Origin: Methylobacterium sp. UNC378MF
Lineage (GTDB): Bacteria; Pseudomonadota; Alphaproteobacteria; Rhizobiales; Beijerinckiaceae
Assembly: GCF_900103195.1 (NCBI RefSeq)
Contig: NZ_FMWU01000021.1
Coordinates: forward strand, 61,030 to 125,029
Length of the DNA stretch: 64,000 nucleotides
Direction of reading: 5' to 3'
Part shown: in pieces, positions 26,318-33,707 of the stretch
Layout of the letters: every line of letters begins with the position of its first letter
How positions within the stretch are numbered: the stretch's first letter is position 1
Notes under the pieces: model-generated
The model's database searches: none
What the model saw: the letters and a program-made list of their open reading frames with translations, nothing else
What the model was told of the DNA's origin: nothing
Program-made: the position numbers and the translations under genes

Positions 26318-27055
26318 TCAGCGGGGGCGGCGGGCAAATTCCAGGTAGGTGGGCCGGCGGCCGGCCTCCAGCGCCTTGGCCTCGTAGCGCGTGCCGGGCC
26401 AGCCCGGAAAGGGCTGCGTCCAGTCCCGCACGCCCTGTGCCGTCCAGGTCAGGAGAGGACAGCGCGCGGCCCGGACCAGCGTCCAGCCGGCATAATCGTC
26501 GATGTCGCTGGCAAACCGAAACAGGCCCCCATCCTTCAAGACGCGGCCGATCTCGGCGAGGGAGGCATCGGAGACGAACCGGCGCTTGCGCTGCCGCCGC
26601 TTGGGCCAGGGATCGGGGTAGAGCAGATAGACCCGATCGAGGCAGGCATCCGGCAGCCGCGCCAGGAGGGCGGTCACGTCCTCGTCGCGGATACGGACGT
26701 TGCGCAGCCCGTGCGCCTCGATCGCCGCCAGCAGCTTGACCACGCCGTTGACGAATGGCTCGGCGCCGATGAAGCCGACGGTCGGCTGCGCGGCCGCCTG
26801 GGCGGCGAGGTGCTCGCCGCCGCCGAAACCGATCTCCAACCAGAGCGCCTCGGGCGGCGCCGGCATGGCCGGGAACAGCGTACGTGGATCGAGGGGCCGG
26901 TCGTCCGGCGGCAGGTCGACCCGCAGGGCCGGCAGCAGCTCGGTGAGCCGGCGCTCCTGCTCGCCGCGGAGGCGCTTGCCCTTGCGCCGTCCGAAGAAGG
27001 CGCGCTCCGGCTCCTCGGCCACGTGGGAGGAGCGTCCAGTTGGGTCGGTGTCCAC
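26318..27055 (-). CDS. trmB: tRNA (guanine-N7-)-methyltransferase
   Basis: Makes m7G46 in the tRNA variable loop with SAM. The start is set at GTG 27055 (245 residues, the normal length); earlier codons are low-complexity. Seen: RAFFGRRKGKRLRGEQ at the N-terminus, the SAM-binding LWLEIGFGGGEHLAAQA, IGAEPFVNGVVKLL, and the family signature YPDPWPKRRQRKRRFV. The cofactor's producer, metK, lies directly upstream on the same strand; the pair is conserved in many Hyphomicrobiales. The gap of about 315 bp contains no other gene. Confidence 0.94.
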   Translation of the reverse strand: MDTDPTGRSSHVAEEPERAFFGRRKGKRLRGEQERRLTELLPALRVDLPPDDRPLDPRTLFPAMPAPPEALWLEIGFGGGEHLAAQAAAQPTVGFIGAEPFVNGVVKLLAAIEAHGLRNVRIRDEDVTALLARLPDACLDRVYLLYPDPWPKRRQRKRRFVSDASLAEIGRVLKDGGLFRFASDIDDYAGWTLVRAARCPLLTWTAQGVRDWTQPFPGWPGTRYEAKALEAGRRPTYLEFARRPR

Positions 27056-27370
27056 CGGCTCAAATCTACCTTGGAGAGGGGACGCGACCCGTTCCCGAGC
27101 ACCTCGGGGGTCAGCGGAAGGTGGTCCGGGACCGGGCGCCCGACACGCCGCGAAGCGGCACACTTTGATCGCTCGGGAGCCGCGAGCAACCTTCTCCAAG
27201 CCGGGCGCTTCGCGTCGTCCTGTTCCGGGTCCCGGATCGCATTTCGCTGACGCTTCATGCGCCCGGGAAAGGTGCCGCGCTGAACGCACCGCCCATCCCT
27301 GTTCATCCCGCCCCGGTGTGGCGCCGGTTTTCGGCCTGCGCGCGGGGATGATGCAGCGTGGAGCTCGCCC

Positions 27371-28549
27371 TCAGGCCAGCGCCGACTTCAGCTTGCCGGC
27401 GAGATCGGTACGCTCCCAGGAGAAGCCGCCATCGGCCTCCGGGGCGCGGCCGAAATGGCCGTAGGCCGAGGTGCGCGCGTAGATCGGCTTGTTGAGGCTG
27501 AGGGCCGTGCGGATGCCGCGGGGCGACAGGTCCATGGCGTCCATCAGCACGGCTTCGAGCTTGGCCTCGTCCACGTTCCCCGTGCCGTGCAGGTCCACGT
27601 AGATCGAGAGCGGCTTCGAGACGCCGATCGCGTAGGCGAGCTGGATCGTCGCGCGGCTGGCAAGGCCGGCTGCGACCACGTTCTTGGCGAGGTAGCGCGC
27701 CGCGTAGGCCGCCGAACGATCGACCTTGGTCGGATCCTTGCCGGAGAACGCGCCGCCGCCATGCGGGGCCGCGCCGCCGTAGGTGTCGACGATGATCTTG
27801 CGGCCGGTGAGGCCGGCATCTCCGTCAGGGCCGCCGATCACGAACTTGCCGGTCGGGTTCACGTGCCAGGCCGTGCCCTCGTTGACCCAGCCCTGCGGCA
27901 GGGCCTTGAGGATGTAGGGCTCGACGATGGCGCGCACGTCCGCCGAGTCGAGGGACTCGTCGAGGTGCTGCGTCGACAGCACGATCTGGGTGACCTCGAC
28001 CGGGCGGCCGTTCTCGTAGCGGACCGTGACCTGGCTCTTGGCGTCGGGGCCGAGCTTGGCGGCATCGCCCTGACCGGCCTTCCGGGCGTCGGCGAGATCC
28101 TTGAGGATCCTGTGGGCGTAGAAGATCGGCGCCGGCATCAGCTCGGGCGTCTCGTCGGCGGCGTAGCCGAACATGATGCCCTGGTCGCCCGCGCCCTCGT
28201 CCTTGTTGCCCGCGGCGTCCACGCCCTGGGCGATGTCGGCCGACTGGGCGTGCAGGTAGATGGCGACGTCGTTGTTCTTCCAGTGGAAACCCGACTGCTC
28301 GTAGCCGATATCCTTCACGGCCTCGCGGGTCAGGGCCTCGAGGTCCTTGAACGTGACCGAATCGGGGCCGCGCACCTCGCCGGCGATGACGATGCGGTTG
28401 GTCGTGGCGAGCGTCTCGACGCCGAGCCGTGCCTCGGGCATCGCCGCGAGATAGGCATCGACCACCGTATCCGAGATCCTGTCGCAGACCTTGTCGGGGT
28501 GTCCCTCGGACACGGACTCGCTGGTGAACAGGTAGTTGGAACGCGGCAT
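27371..28549 (-). CDS. metK: S-adenosylmethionine synthetase
   Basis: Makes SAM from methionine and ATP. The 392-residue protein is complete. Seen: LFTSESVSEGHPDKVCDRISD with the catalytic His17 and metal-binding residues, the signature GAGDQGIMFGYA, the P-loop-like GGGAFSGKDPTKVDRSAAYA, and GRAPEADGGFSWERTD at the end. ATG 28549 has GAGG as ribosome-binding site inside a predicted hairpin (separate entry). Lies between an XRE regulator upstream and trmB downstream, all leftward. In a methylotroph SAM demand is also set by cofactor and hopanoid synthesis. Confidence 0.97.
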   Translation of the reverse strand: MPRSNYLFTSESVSEGHPDKVCDRISDTVVDAYLAAMPEARLGVETLATTNRIVIAGEVRGPDSVTFKDLEALTREAVKDIGYEQSGFHWKNNDVAIYLHAQSADIAQGVDAAGNKDEGAGDQGIMFGYAADETPELMPAPIFYAHRILKDLADARKAGQGDAAKLGPDAKSQVTVRYENGRPVEVTQIVLSTQHLDESLDSADVRAIVEPYILKALPQGWVNEGTAWHVNPTGKFVIGGPDGDAGLTGRKIIVDTYGGAAPHGGGAFSGKDPTKVDRSAAYAARYLAKNVVAAGLASRATIQLAYAIGVSKPLSIYVDLHGTGNVDEAKLEAVLMDAMDLSPRGIRTALSLNKPIYARTSAYGHFGRAPEADGGFSWERTDLAGKLKSALA

Positions 28550-28580
28550 CGGACGGCCTCAGTTTCAGAGGTACGCCGTC
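28550..28580 (-). promoter_or_regulatory. metK leader hairpin hiding the ribosome-binding site
   Basis: On the minus strand the last 31 nt before the metK ATG fold into a stem. GACGG (28580-28576) pairs with CCGTC (28556-28552), a CGTA bulge follows, then CCTC (28571-28568) pairs with GAGG (28560-28557) around a TGAAACT loop. The GAGG is the only Shine-Dalgarno match for metK. This layout would reduce translation unless opened. It is similar in logic to SAM- or SAH-sensing leaders of other metK genes, but I cannot match a named riboswitch consensus. Confidence 0.45.
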
Positions 28581-28685
28581 GCGATCGCGGCGTTGACCCT
28601 TCATGGGGCCGGGGTTCTCGCACCCGACCGGAGCCCGGTCAAGACGGAGGAACGAACGGATCCGCTATAACGGACAAAGCGACCG

Positions 28686-28716
28686 AAAAAACGACCGGCC
28701 TCGCGCGATAGGCCGG
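28686..28716 (-). terminator. Intrinsic terminator after the XRE gene
   Basis: On the minus strand a 7-bp stem CCGGCCT/AGGCCGG (28710-28716 and 28695-28701) with an 8-nt loop is followed within three bases by six T residues. This is a well-formed terminator six bases after the XRE gene stop, and it separates that gene from metK. Confidence 0.8.
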
Positions 28717-28721
28717 CGGCC

Positions 28722-29153
28722 TCAGCCGCCGAGCTTGCTCTCGAGGGCCCGGATGGCGTCGGCCACGTCGCGGCGCGCCTCCTCGGAGAAATTCTCGGTG
28801 ATGTGGCGGCCCACGACTTCCGCCAACCCCTTCAGCCCCCCCTCCGACAGGGCGGATTGCTCGCGCTCGCCGAAGCCCGGTGCGATGAAGTCGTCGTTGC
28901 GGGGCATGCCCTTGAAGAAGTAATCCATCGGCACGCCGGTCATCCGCGAGAAGATGTCGAGATGTACGGCGCTGATCCGGTTGGTGCCCTTCTCGTACTT
29001 CTGGAGCTGAGCTGCAGACATACCGAAGCTCTGCGCGACGCGGCGCTGTGTGAGCGACGCCTTCCGGCGCTGCTCGGCGATGCGTTGCCCGACATAGACG
29101 TCGCGCTGATCGGTCTTCTGGCCCGCCATGAAGTGCTCGTCCACCCCCGCCAT
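28722..29153 (-). CDS. XRE-family transcriptional regulator
   Basis: A 143-residue repressor-type protein. The HTH_3 domain covers about residues 20-75: VGQRIAEQRRKASLTQRRVA, QSFGMSAAQLQKYEKGTNRI, SAVHLDIFSRMTGVPMDYFF. A C-terminal part of about 60 residues (AEVVGRHITENFSEEARRDV) completes the form common in Hyphomicrobiales. ATG 29153 has AGGA close upstream; ATG 29129 is also possible. Located just upstream of metK but closed off by a terminator. The target is unknown; this kind of gene is a regular metK neighbour in the order. Confidence 0.88.
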   Translation of the reverse strand: MAGVDEHFMAGQKTDQRDVYVGQRIAEQRRKASLTQRRVAQSFGMSAAQLQKYEKGTNRISAVHLDIFSRMTGVPMDYFFKGMPRNDDFIAPGFGEREQSALSEGGLKGLAEVVGRHITENFSEEARRDVADAIRALESKLGG

Positions 29154-29270
29154 GAATCCTGGCGGCAAAGCTTAGCGCGGCCCTCGGTACTTGTCACCGG
29201 CGGGCGGCCGACGTGGTGGACAAATTGCGCCCGGCTCTGCGGCCGGAGAGATCTGCAAGACGAGAAAACT

Positions 29271-29613
29271 TGGTGTCCCCGGCAGGGCTCGAACCTGCGA
29301 CCCCAGGTTTCATACCACTTCGGCTTTCGCCGCCGCGTCCCGAAGGTCCGCGTTCGTGGCCTGGACTATCCCTTCACCGTGGACTGGACTGCATCCAGCC
29401 GTTAGGTGCCGCCCGTCTAGTCTCTACACCTTCCCGCAGGACGCCGGGGCGCCGCGCGGGCTTGGCTCGGGATTGGCAGAGCATCGGACGCCTGAGCGCC
29501 GATACCGGAAGCGTTCCCCGACTTTGAGCGGATCCGTCGCGTGGTTTCCCGGCGCGACGCCCAATTGAACCTCTTTAGGAAACCTGTGCTCTGTCCAGCT
29601 GAGCTACGGAGAC
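29271..29613 (-). tRNA. tRNA-Arg(CCU), interrupted by an intron
   Basis: Two exons on the minus strand: 29613-29577 (37 nt) and 29310-29271 (40 nt, including encoded CCA). Joined, they give a 77-nt cloverleaf. The acceptor GTCTCCG pairs with CGGGGAC (one T-G pair), the D stem is GCTC/GAGC, the anticodon stem is CAGGT/ACCTG with loop TTCCTAA (anticodon CCT), and the T stem is GCAGG/CCTGC with TTCGAGC. The 266-nt insertion sits after U36, the third anticodon base. The gene reads arginine AGG codons, which are rare in this genome style. Confidence 0.93.
29311..29576 (-). ncRNA. Group I self-splicing intron (IC3-like) in tRNA-Arg(CCU)
   Basis: The insertion begins after a U and ends in G, as group I introns do. 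A GGG inside TTGGGCG could be the internal guide that pairs with exon CCU, making the required U-G pair. Core elements match the Azoarcus tRNA-Ile ribozyme as I remember it: P2 with GCGCCGGGAAACCACGCG, CCGAGCCAAGC, the joining segment GGTGTAGAGACTAGACGG followed by GGCACCTAA, and GGTGAAGGGATAGTCCAG (P7 side), then a terminal GGCGAAAGCC GNRA hairpin. No homing endonuclease frame is present. Related introns are known in Agrobacterium tRNA-Arg(CCU). Confidence 0.9.
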
Positions 29614-29623
29614 AACCGCGGGC

Positions 29624-29652
29624 TCCATAGCATTCTCCCCAGCCGAGGCCAA
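29624..29652 (-). promoter_or_regulatory. Promoter of tRNA-Arg(CCU)
   Basis: On the minus strand TTGGCC (29652-29647) and TATGGA (29629-29624) are separated by 17 bp. The -10 box ends ten bases before the mature tRNA 5' end. Confidence 0.6.
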
Positions 29653-29706
29653 CCGCGCTCGGTGGAGGGGCGGCGGTGTCGGGGCCCGCGATCGCGGGGG
29701 TGTTCG

Positions 29707-30573
29707 ATGGGCAGGATCGGGGGCTCGGGCGGGCGGCGGCGGGCGGCGGCCCCGCAGGCGGGGTTCGCAGCCATGCTCGCGGCCATGCTCGCCACGATTC
29801 CGCCGAGCCCGACACGGGCCGCGCCGCGGACCGGCCTCTCCGATTGCGCCACCGGGCCGGCCCGTGAGGACGTCGTGGCGGGGATCTCGCCCCGGGGCGA
29901 GATCCGCCTGGCGTCGGGCCTCCGCGTGGTGCCTGATTCGCTGCGGTGGCCGGACGCACCGGAGGCCGCATCCGCGGCCCAGGCGTGGCTCGAGGACCGG
30001 CGGGGCGCCCGGGTCACGGTGATTCCACGCGGGCAGCCCGATCGGTGGGATCGGCTGCGGGCCGATCTGCTGATCCCCGAGGATGAGGGGGATGTGGCGG
30101 CCCGCCTCATCGAGGCGGGGCTCGCATTCGCGGACGCGAACGAGGCCGAGGCGCTCTGTCGGCCCGCCCTGCGCCTCGTCGAGGACGCCGCCCGCGCGCG
30201 CGGGCTCGGCCTCTGGGCCGCGGCGCTCCCGGCGGCGCAGGACGGCCCGGCGCTCCGGACGAAGGCCGGGCACTTCGTGGTCGTGGAAGGCCGGGTCCGC
30301 CATGTCGGCGAGCGCGGCGCGCGCACCTATCTGGATTTTGCGGCCCGCGGCAGGGACGGGCTCACGGTGACCGTATCGAAACGCACTTGGCGAATGATGC
30401 GCGCCCGTGGTTTGAGTGCGGCCTCGCTCGAAGGCCGGCGCGTGCGGGTGCGCGGTCTCCTGGAGGTCCGGCGCAGCCCGACCCTGGAGGCCGCGACCGA
30501 CGGGATCGAGACTCTGGACGAGGCGGACCGGCCGGAGGCCGGTTCGGACGAGGAACGGGGATTGCGGCGCTGA
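29707..30573 (+). CDS. Exported thermonuclease-like (SNase-fold) protein
   Basis: A 288-residue exported protein. ATG 29707 has GGGGGT six bases upstream; a hydrophobic leader follows (FAAMLAAMLATIPPSPTRA). The central region (about 55-175) resembles the staphylococcal-nuclease fold: ARVTVIPRG, ADLLIPEDEGDVAARLIEAG, LAFADANEAEALCRPALRLV and ARARGLGLW. The C-terminal third has an OB-like stretch (VVVEGRVRHVGERGARTYLD). I do not see a clear set of catalytic Arg/Glu residues, so nuclease activity is uncertain. The M48 lipoprotein gene follows. Confidence 0.72.
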   Translation: MGRIGGSGGRRRAAAPQAGFAAMLAAMLATIPPSPTRAAPRTGLSDCATGPAREDVVAGISPRGEIRLASGLRVVPDSLRWPDAPEAASAAQAWLEDRRGARVTVIPRGQPDRWDRLRADLLIPEDEGDVAARLIEAGLAFADANEAEALCRPALRLVEDAARARGLGLWAAALPAAQDGPALRTKAGHFVVVEGRVRHVGERGARTYLDFAARGRDGLTVTVSKRTWRMMRARGLSAASLEGRRVRVRGLLEVRRSPTLEAATDGIETLDEADRPEAGSDEERGLRR

Positions 30574-30602
30574 TCGCCATGGGCGGGATCACGGGGCATA
30601 TC

Positions 30603-32063
30603 ATGTTGGGGCGGCTCCTCGGTTCGGGCCGCCTCCCGCGCGGTGCTGCGGCACTCGGCGGCTTGGCTCTGCTGCTCGGCGCGTGCGTCGCCGACCAGAC
30701 CGAGGCGACCGTGCGGCAGGCCGTGGTGCGGGTGCCCGCGGAGGCGCCGCGCACCACCGGCCGCGAGCGCGCCGCGGATGCCGACCACCTCAAGCTCGTG
30801 GCCTCCTTCGGGGGCGAGGCGCGGGCGCCCAACGTCACGCGGATGCTCACCGAGGTGACCGACCGCCTCGTGAAGGCGAGCGACCGGCCCGACCAGGCCT
30901 ATACGGTGACGCTCCTCGACTCGCCCGCGGTCAACGCCTTCGCTCTGCCGAACGGGCGGCTCTACGTGACCCGCGGCCTCGTCGCTCTGGCGAGCGATAC
31001 CTCGGAGGTTGCGGCCGTGCTGGCGCACGAGATGGCCCACGTGACTCTCAACCACGCCACGGCCCGCAGCGAACTCGAGTTGCGCTCGGCGCTCGTTAGC
31101 CGCGTCGTGGCCGACGTTCTGAACGATCCCGATACCGGGGCGCAGCTGCAGCACCAGTCGCGCTTCGCGCTGGCCCGGTTCTCCCGCGAGCAGGAACTGG
31201 AGGCGGACGCCACCGGTGTGCGCACCCTCGCGAAGGCCGGCTACGATCCGTTCGCGGCCGGGCGCTTCCTCACCGCGCTCAACCGCTCGACGGGGCTGAA
31301 GGCCGGCAGCGCCACGCAACCCGACATGCTGGCGACCCATCCGGGCACCGCCGAACGCATCACCCAGGTCACCCGGGCGGCCCGCCGCATCGGCGCGCCG
31401 GGCATCGGCACCGACGACCGCGCCAGCTACCTCGCGGCGGTGGATGGCCTCGCCTATGGCGACAATCCGCGCGACGGCGCGGTGCGCGGGCACCGCTTCA
31501 TCCATCCCGGCCTCGGCATCGCCTTCGAGGTGCCGGAGGGCTTCACGCTGGAGAATACCCGTGCGGCGGTGCTCGGGACGACCCAGGACGGTAGCCGGCG
31601 CCTGCTGTTCGACCAGATCGAGGCCAAGGACGGCCAGCCCCTCGACGCGGTGCTGAAAGCGAGCTGGAACGACGCCTTCGACCCGGCCGGCTTCGAGACT
31701 CGGGAGGTTGCCGGCCACCCGGCGGCCTTCGCGCTGTCGCGGGGGAAGGAGTGGACCTTCCGCCTCGCGGCGATCCGGATCGGCGATTCGACCTACCGGA
31801 TGATCATGGCCGCCAAGGGCGCCACCGATCCCGATCCGGCCTTCCGCCGCTGGATCGCGACCCTCGTGCCGGCATCGCCGGACGAGACGGTCCTGCATTC
31901 CCTGCGGCTGCAGGTGGTCCAGGCGACCTCGACCAATGCCGAGGATCTCGCCCGCCGCATGGCGGTGCCCGACCGGGCGCTCGACCGGTTCCTCCTCCTC
32001 AACGGGCTGGAACGGGGGGCGCAGCTGGTCCCGGGCCGCAGCTACAAGATCGTGGCGGAATAG
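30603..32063 (+). CDS. M48-family metalloprotease, lipoprotein
   Basis: Periplasmic zinc protease of the BepA/LoiP type, probably in outer-membrane protein quality control. ATG 30603 has GGGG six bases upstream; ATG 30579 is also in frame. The 486-residue precursor has a lipobox (LALLLGAC). The protease domain has FALPNGRLYVTRGL, the zinc motif AAVLAHEMAHVTLNH and the third ligand in QELEADATGVR. A separate C-terminal domain starts near RFIHPGLGIAFEVPEGF. The end (LNGLERGAQLVPGRSYKIV) resembles a LysM-like or substrate-binding module. It closely follows the thermonuclease-like gene. Confidence 0.92.
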   Translation: MLGRLLGSGRLPRGAAALGGLALLLGACVADQTEATVRQAVVRVPAEAPRTTGRERAADADHLKLVASFGGEARAPNVTRMLTEVTDRLVKASDRPDQAYTVTLLDSPAVNAFALPNGRLYVTRGLVALASDTSEVAAVLAHEMAHVTLNHATARSELELRSALVSRVVADVLNDPDTGAQLQHQSRFALARFSREQELEADATGVRTLAKAGYDPFAAGRFLTALNRSTGLKAGSATQPDMLATHPGTAERITQVTRAARRIGAPGIGTDDRASYLAAVDGLAYGDNPRDGAVRGHRFIHPGLGIAFEVPEGFTLENTRAAVLGTTQDGSRRLLFDQIEAKDGQPLDAVLKASWNDAFDPAGFETREVAGHPAAFALSRGKEWTFRLAAIRIGDSTYRMIMAAKGATDPDPAFRRWIATLVPASPDETVLHSLRLQVVQATSTNAEDLARRMAVPDRALDRFLLLNGLERGAQLVPGRSYKIVAE

Positions 32064-32136
32064 CCGCCCTGCGCGGCTGCGCCTTGTGCCGATCGCGGCC
32101 CCGGGGATCCTTCCGGGGTCGTTCAGGGAGAGCGCC

Positions 32137-32817
32137 GTGATTCGGTTTTTCTACAATCTCAGCCCCAACCCCATGAAGGTCGCCCTCTGCCTCGAGGAGA
32201 TGGGCCTGCCCTACGAGCCGGTGCCGGTCGATACCCGCAAGGGCGCGCAGTTCGATCCCGCCTACACGGCGGTCAATCCGAACGGGAAGGTGCCGGCAAT
32301 CGTCGACGGCGACGTGACGGTGTTCGATTCGAACGCGATCCTGCTGTATCTGGCGGGCAAGACCGGCCAGTTCCTGCCGGAGGGCGAGCCCGTCCGCGGC
32401 GAGATGCTGTCCTGGCTGATGTTCGTGGCCACCGGCATCGGGCCGTTCTCGGGCCAGTGCGTGCATTTCCGCCACTTCGCGCAGGACGGCGGCGCCTATG
32501 CCACCGAGCGCTACACCTTCGAGGCGCGCCGGCACTGGGGCATCCTCGACCAGCGGCTCGCCGACCGCGCCTACGTGCTCGGCGACTGCTACACGATCGT
32601 CGATATGGCGGTCTGGGGCTGGGCGCGGATGGTGCCCTTCATCCTCGGCGAGGGCGCCTTCGCGGACCTGCCCAACGTCAAGCGCCACCTCGACGCGCTC
32701 AACGCCCGGCCGGCCGCGCAGGCCGCCGAGGCGCTGAAGGGCCGCCACGCCTTCAAGGCGGAGATGGATGAAGAGGCGCGGCGCTTCATGTTCCGCGCCG
32801 TCCAGAGCGCCGCCTGA
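32137..32817 (+). CDS. Glutathione S-transferase family protein
   Basis: Cytosolic GST-fold protein, 226 residues from GTG 32137 (AGGGAG six bases upstream). The N-terminal thioredoxin-like domain has MIRFFYNLSPNPMKVALCLE, VNPNGKVPAIVDGD and FDSNAILLYLA (glutathione contact in DSNAI). The C-terminal helical domain has GQCVHFRHFA and the N-capping/D segment YTIVDMAVWGWARM. The style is that of the bacterial YfcG/YghU-type (Nu class) enzymes, which act as disulfide reductases or transferases. Substrate unknown. Confidence 0.9.
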   Translation: MIRFFYNLSPNPMKVALCLEEMGLPYEPVPVDTRKGAQFDPAYTAVNPNGKVPAIVDGDVTVFDSNAILLYLAGKTGQFLPEGEPVRGEMLSWLMFVATGIGPFSGQCVHFRHFAQDGGAYATERYTFEARRHWGILDQRLADRAYVLGDCYTIVDMAVWGWARMVPFILGEGAFADLPNVKRHLDALNARPAAQAAEALKGRHAFKAEMDEEARRFMFRAVQSAA

Positions 32818-32847
32818 CGGGCGGCCGGATCGGACCGCTCCCTTGCC

Positions 32848-33003
32848 TCAAGGCGCGGGGGCGGTCACCGTGAGCATCGGCAGGGTGACGGAGAGCGTGC
32901 CGGCCGGCGGGCGCTCGGTGCCGAGCGTCAGGCAGGCGCCGAGTCCGAGACAGAGAGCGAGACCGAGAAGCGAGGTCTCGAAGCCGCGATAAACCCATTC
33001 CAT
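32848..33003 (-). CDS. Small single-helix protein, 51 residues
   Basis: ATG 33003 with AAAGGGG seven bases upstream encodes MEWVYRGFETSLLGLALCLG, continuing the hydrophobic helix through LGACLTLG and then a short polar tail (PPAGTLSVTLPMLTV). LGLGAC could serve as a lipobox but the N-terminus is not basic. No family known. The good start signal favours a real product. Confidence 0.5.
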   Translation of the reverse strand: MEWVYRGFETSLLGLALCLGLGACLTLGTERPPAGTLSVTLPMLTVTAPAP

Positions 33004-33078
33004 GTCGGTCCCCTTTCGCGAGGCAACCGCAGGATGCACGCGTCGCGTTAAGGGATCGGTGCGCCAGCGCGCATGCCC

Positions 33079-33516
33079 TCACCAGCCGGACGCGACGAGG
33101 GCGGCCCCGGCGGCGATCAGGCCGACACCGATCCAGGCCGCGAGGCTGAGGGTCTCGCCGAGGAAGGTGGCGCCGAGGATCGCCACCAGCACGACGCTGA
33201 GCTTGTCGATCGGCGCGACCCGGGCGGCCTCACCCAGCGACAGCGCCCGGAAGTAGCAGAGCCACGACGCCCCGGTGGCGAGCCCCGACAGGATGAGGAA
33301 GACGAGGCTGCGGCCGGAGATCTGCGCGAGGCCGCCCGACTGACCGGAGCCGACGACGATCGCCCCGGCGAAGATCAGGATCACGGCGGTCCGCACCAGG
33401 GTCGCGACATCCGACTGGACGCCGGAGACGCCGACCTTCGCGAGAATCGCGGTGAGCGCCGCGAAGCCCGCGGCGGCGAACGCCCAGAAGCGCCAGGATT
33501 GCAGCAGGTGGCTCAC
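33079..33516 (-). CDS. EamA/DMT-family transporter, single-domain
   Basis: A 145-residue inner-membrane protein with about five helices: one EamA domain rather than the usual tandem of two. Seen: LVRTAVILIFAGAIVV, SGLATGASWLCYFRALSLGE, RVAPIDKLSVVLVAILGATF and LGETLSLAAWIGVGLIAAGA. Half-size members work as dimers (EmrE-like topology). GTG 33516 has GAGGT five bases upstream. Substrate unknown. Confidence 0.87.
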   Translation of the reverse strand: MSHLLQSWRFWAFAAAGFAALTAILAKVGVSGVQSDVATLVRTAVILIFAGAIVVGSGQSGGLAQISGRSLVFLILSGLATGASWLCYFRALSLGEAARVAPIDKLSVVLVAILGATFLGETLSLAAWIGVGLIAAGAALVASGW

Positions 33517-33561
33517 CGGGACCTCGTGCCGTTACTGTTCCGGGCGCACGGACGCACGCTC

Positions 33562-33649
33562 GTCTTTGCGAGCGGAGCGAAGCAATCCACGAGCGCCCTA
33601 CCGGCCGAAGGCGCCCTTCCCCGGGTCGCTTCGCTCCGCTCGCGATGAC
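33562..33649. repeat. Palindromic intergenic repeat, copy 3
   Basis: An 88-bp copy with left arm GTCTTTGCGAGCGGAGCGAA and right arm GCTTCGCTCCGCTCGCGATG. The right arm has diverged (GCGATGAC instead of GCAAAGAC). Lies between the EamA gene and the aldehyde oxidoreductase operon end. Confidence 0.8.
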
Positions 33650-33707
33650 GGAGAGGCACACGGAGAAGCCGCCGGGCCTTGGGCGCGGCGGCTCGCGGGG
33701 CGCGAAG

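Noticed and set aside
28550..28685. SAM-II riboswitch upstream of metK
   Set aside because: I looked for the pseudoknot layout of SAM-II and did not find its conserved strings; only a ribosome-binding-site hairpin is supported.
29191..29568. Plus-strand proteins predicted across the tRNA-Arg(CCU) intron
   Set aside because: They are translations of tRNA and ribozyme sequence. The VSPAGLEPATPGF string is the usual false protein read from the reverse of a tRNA 3' end.
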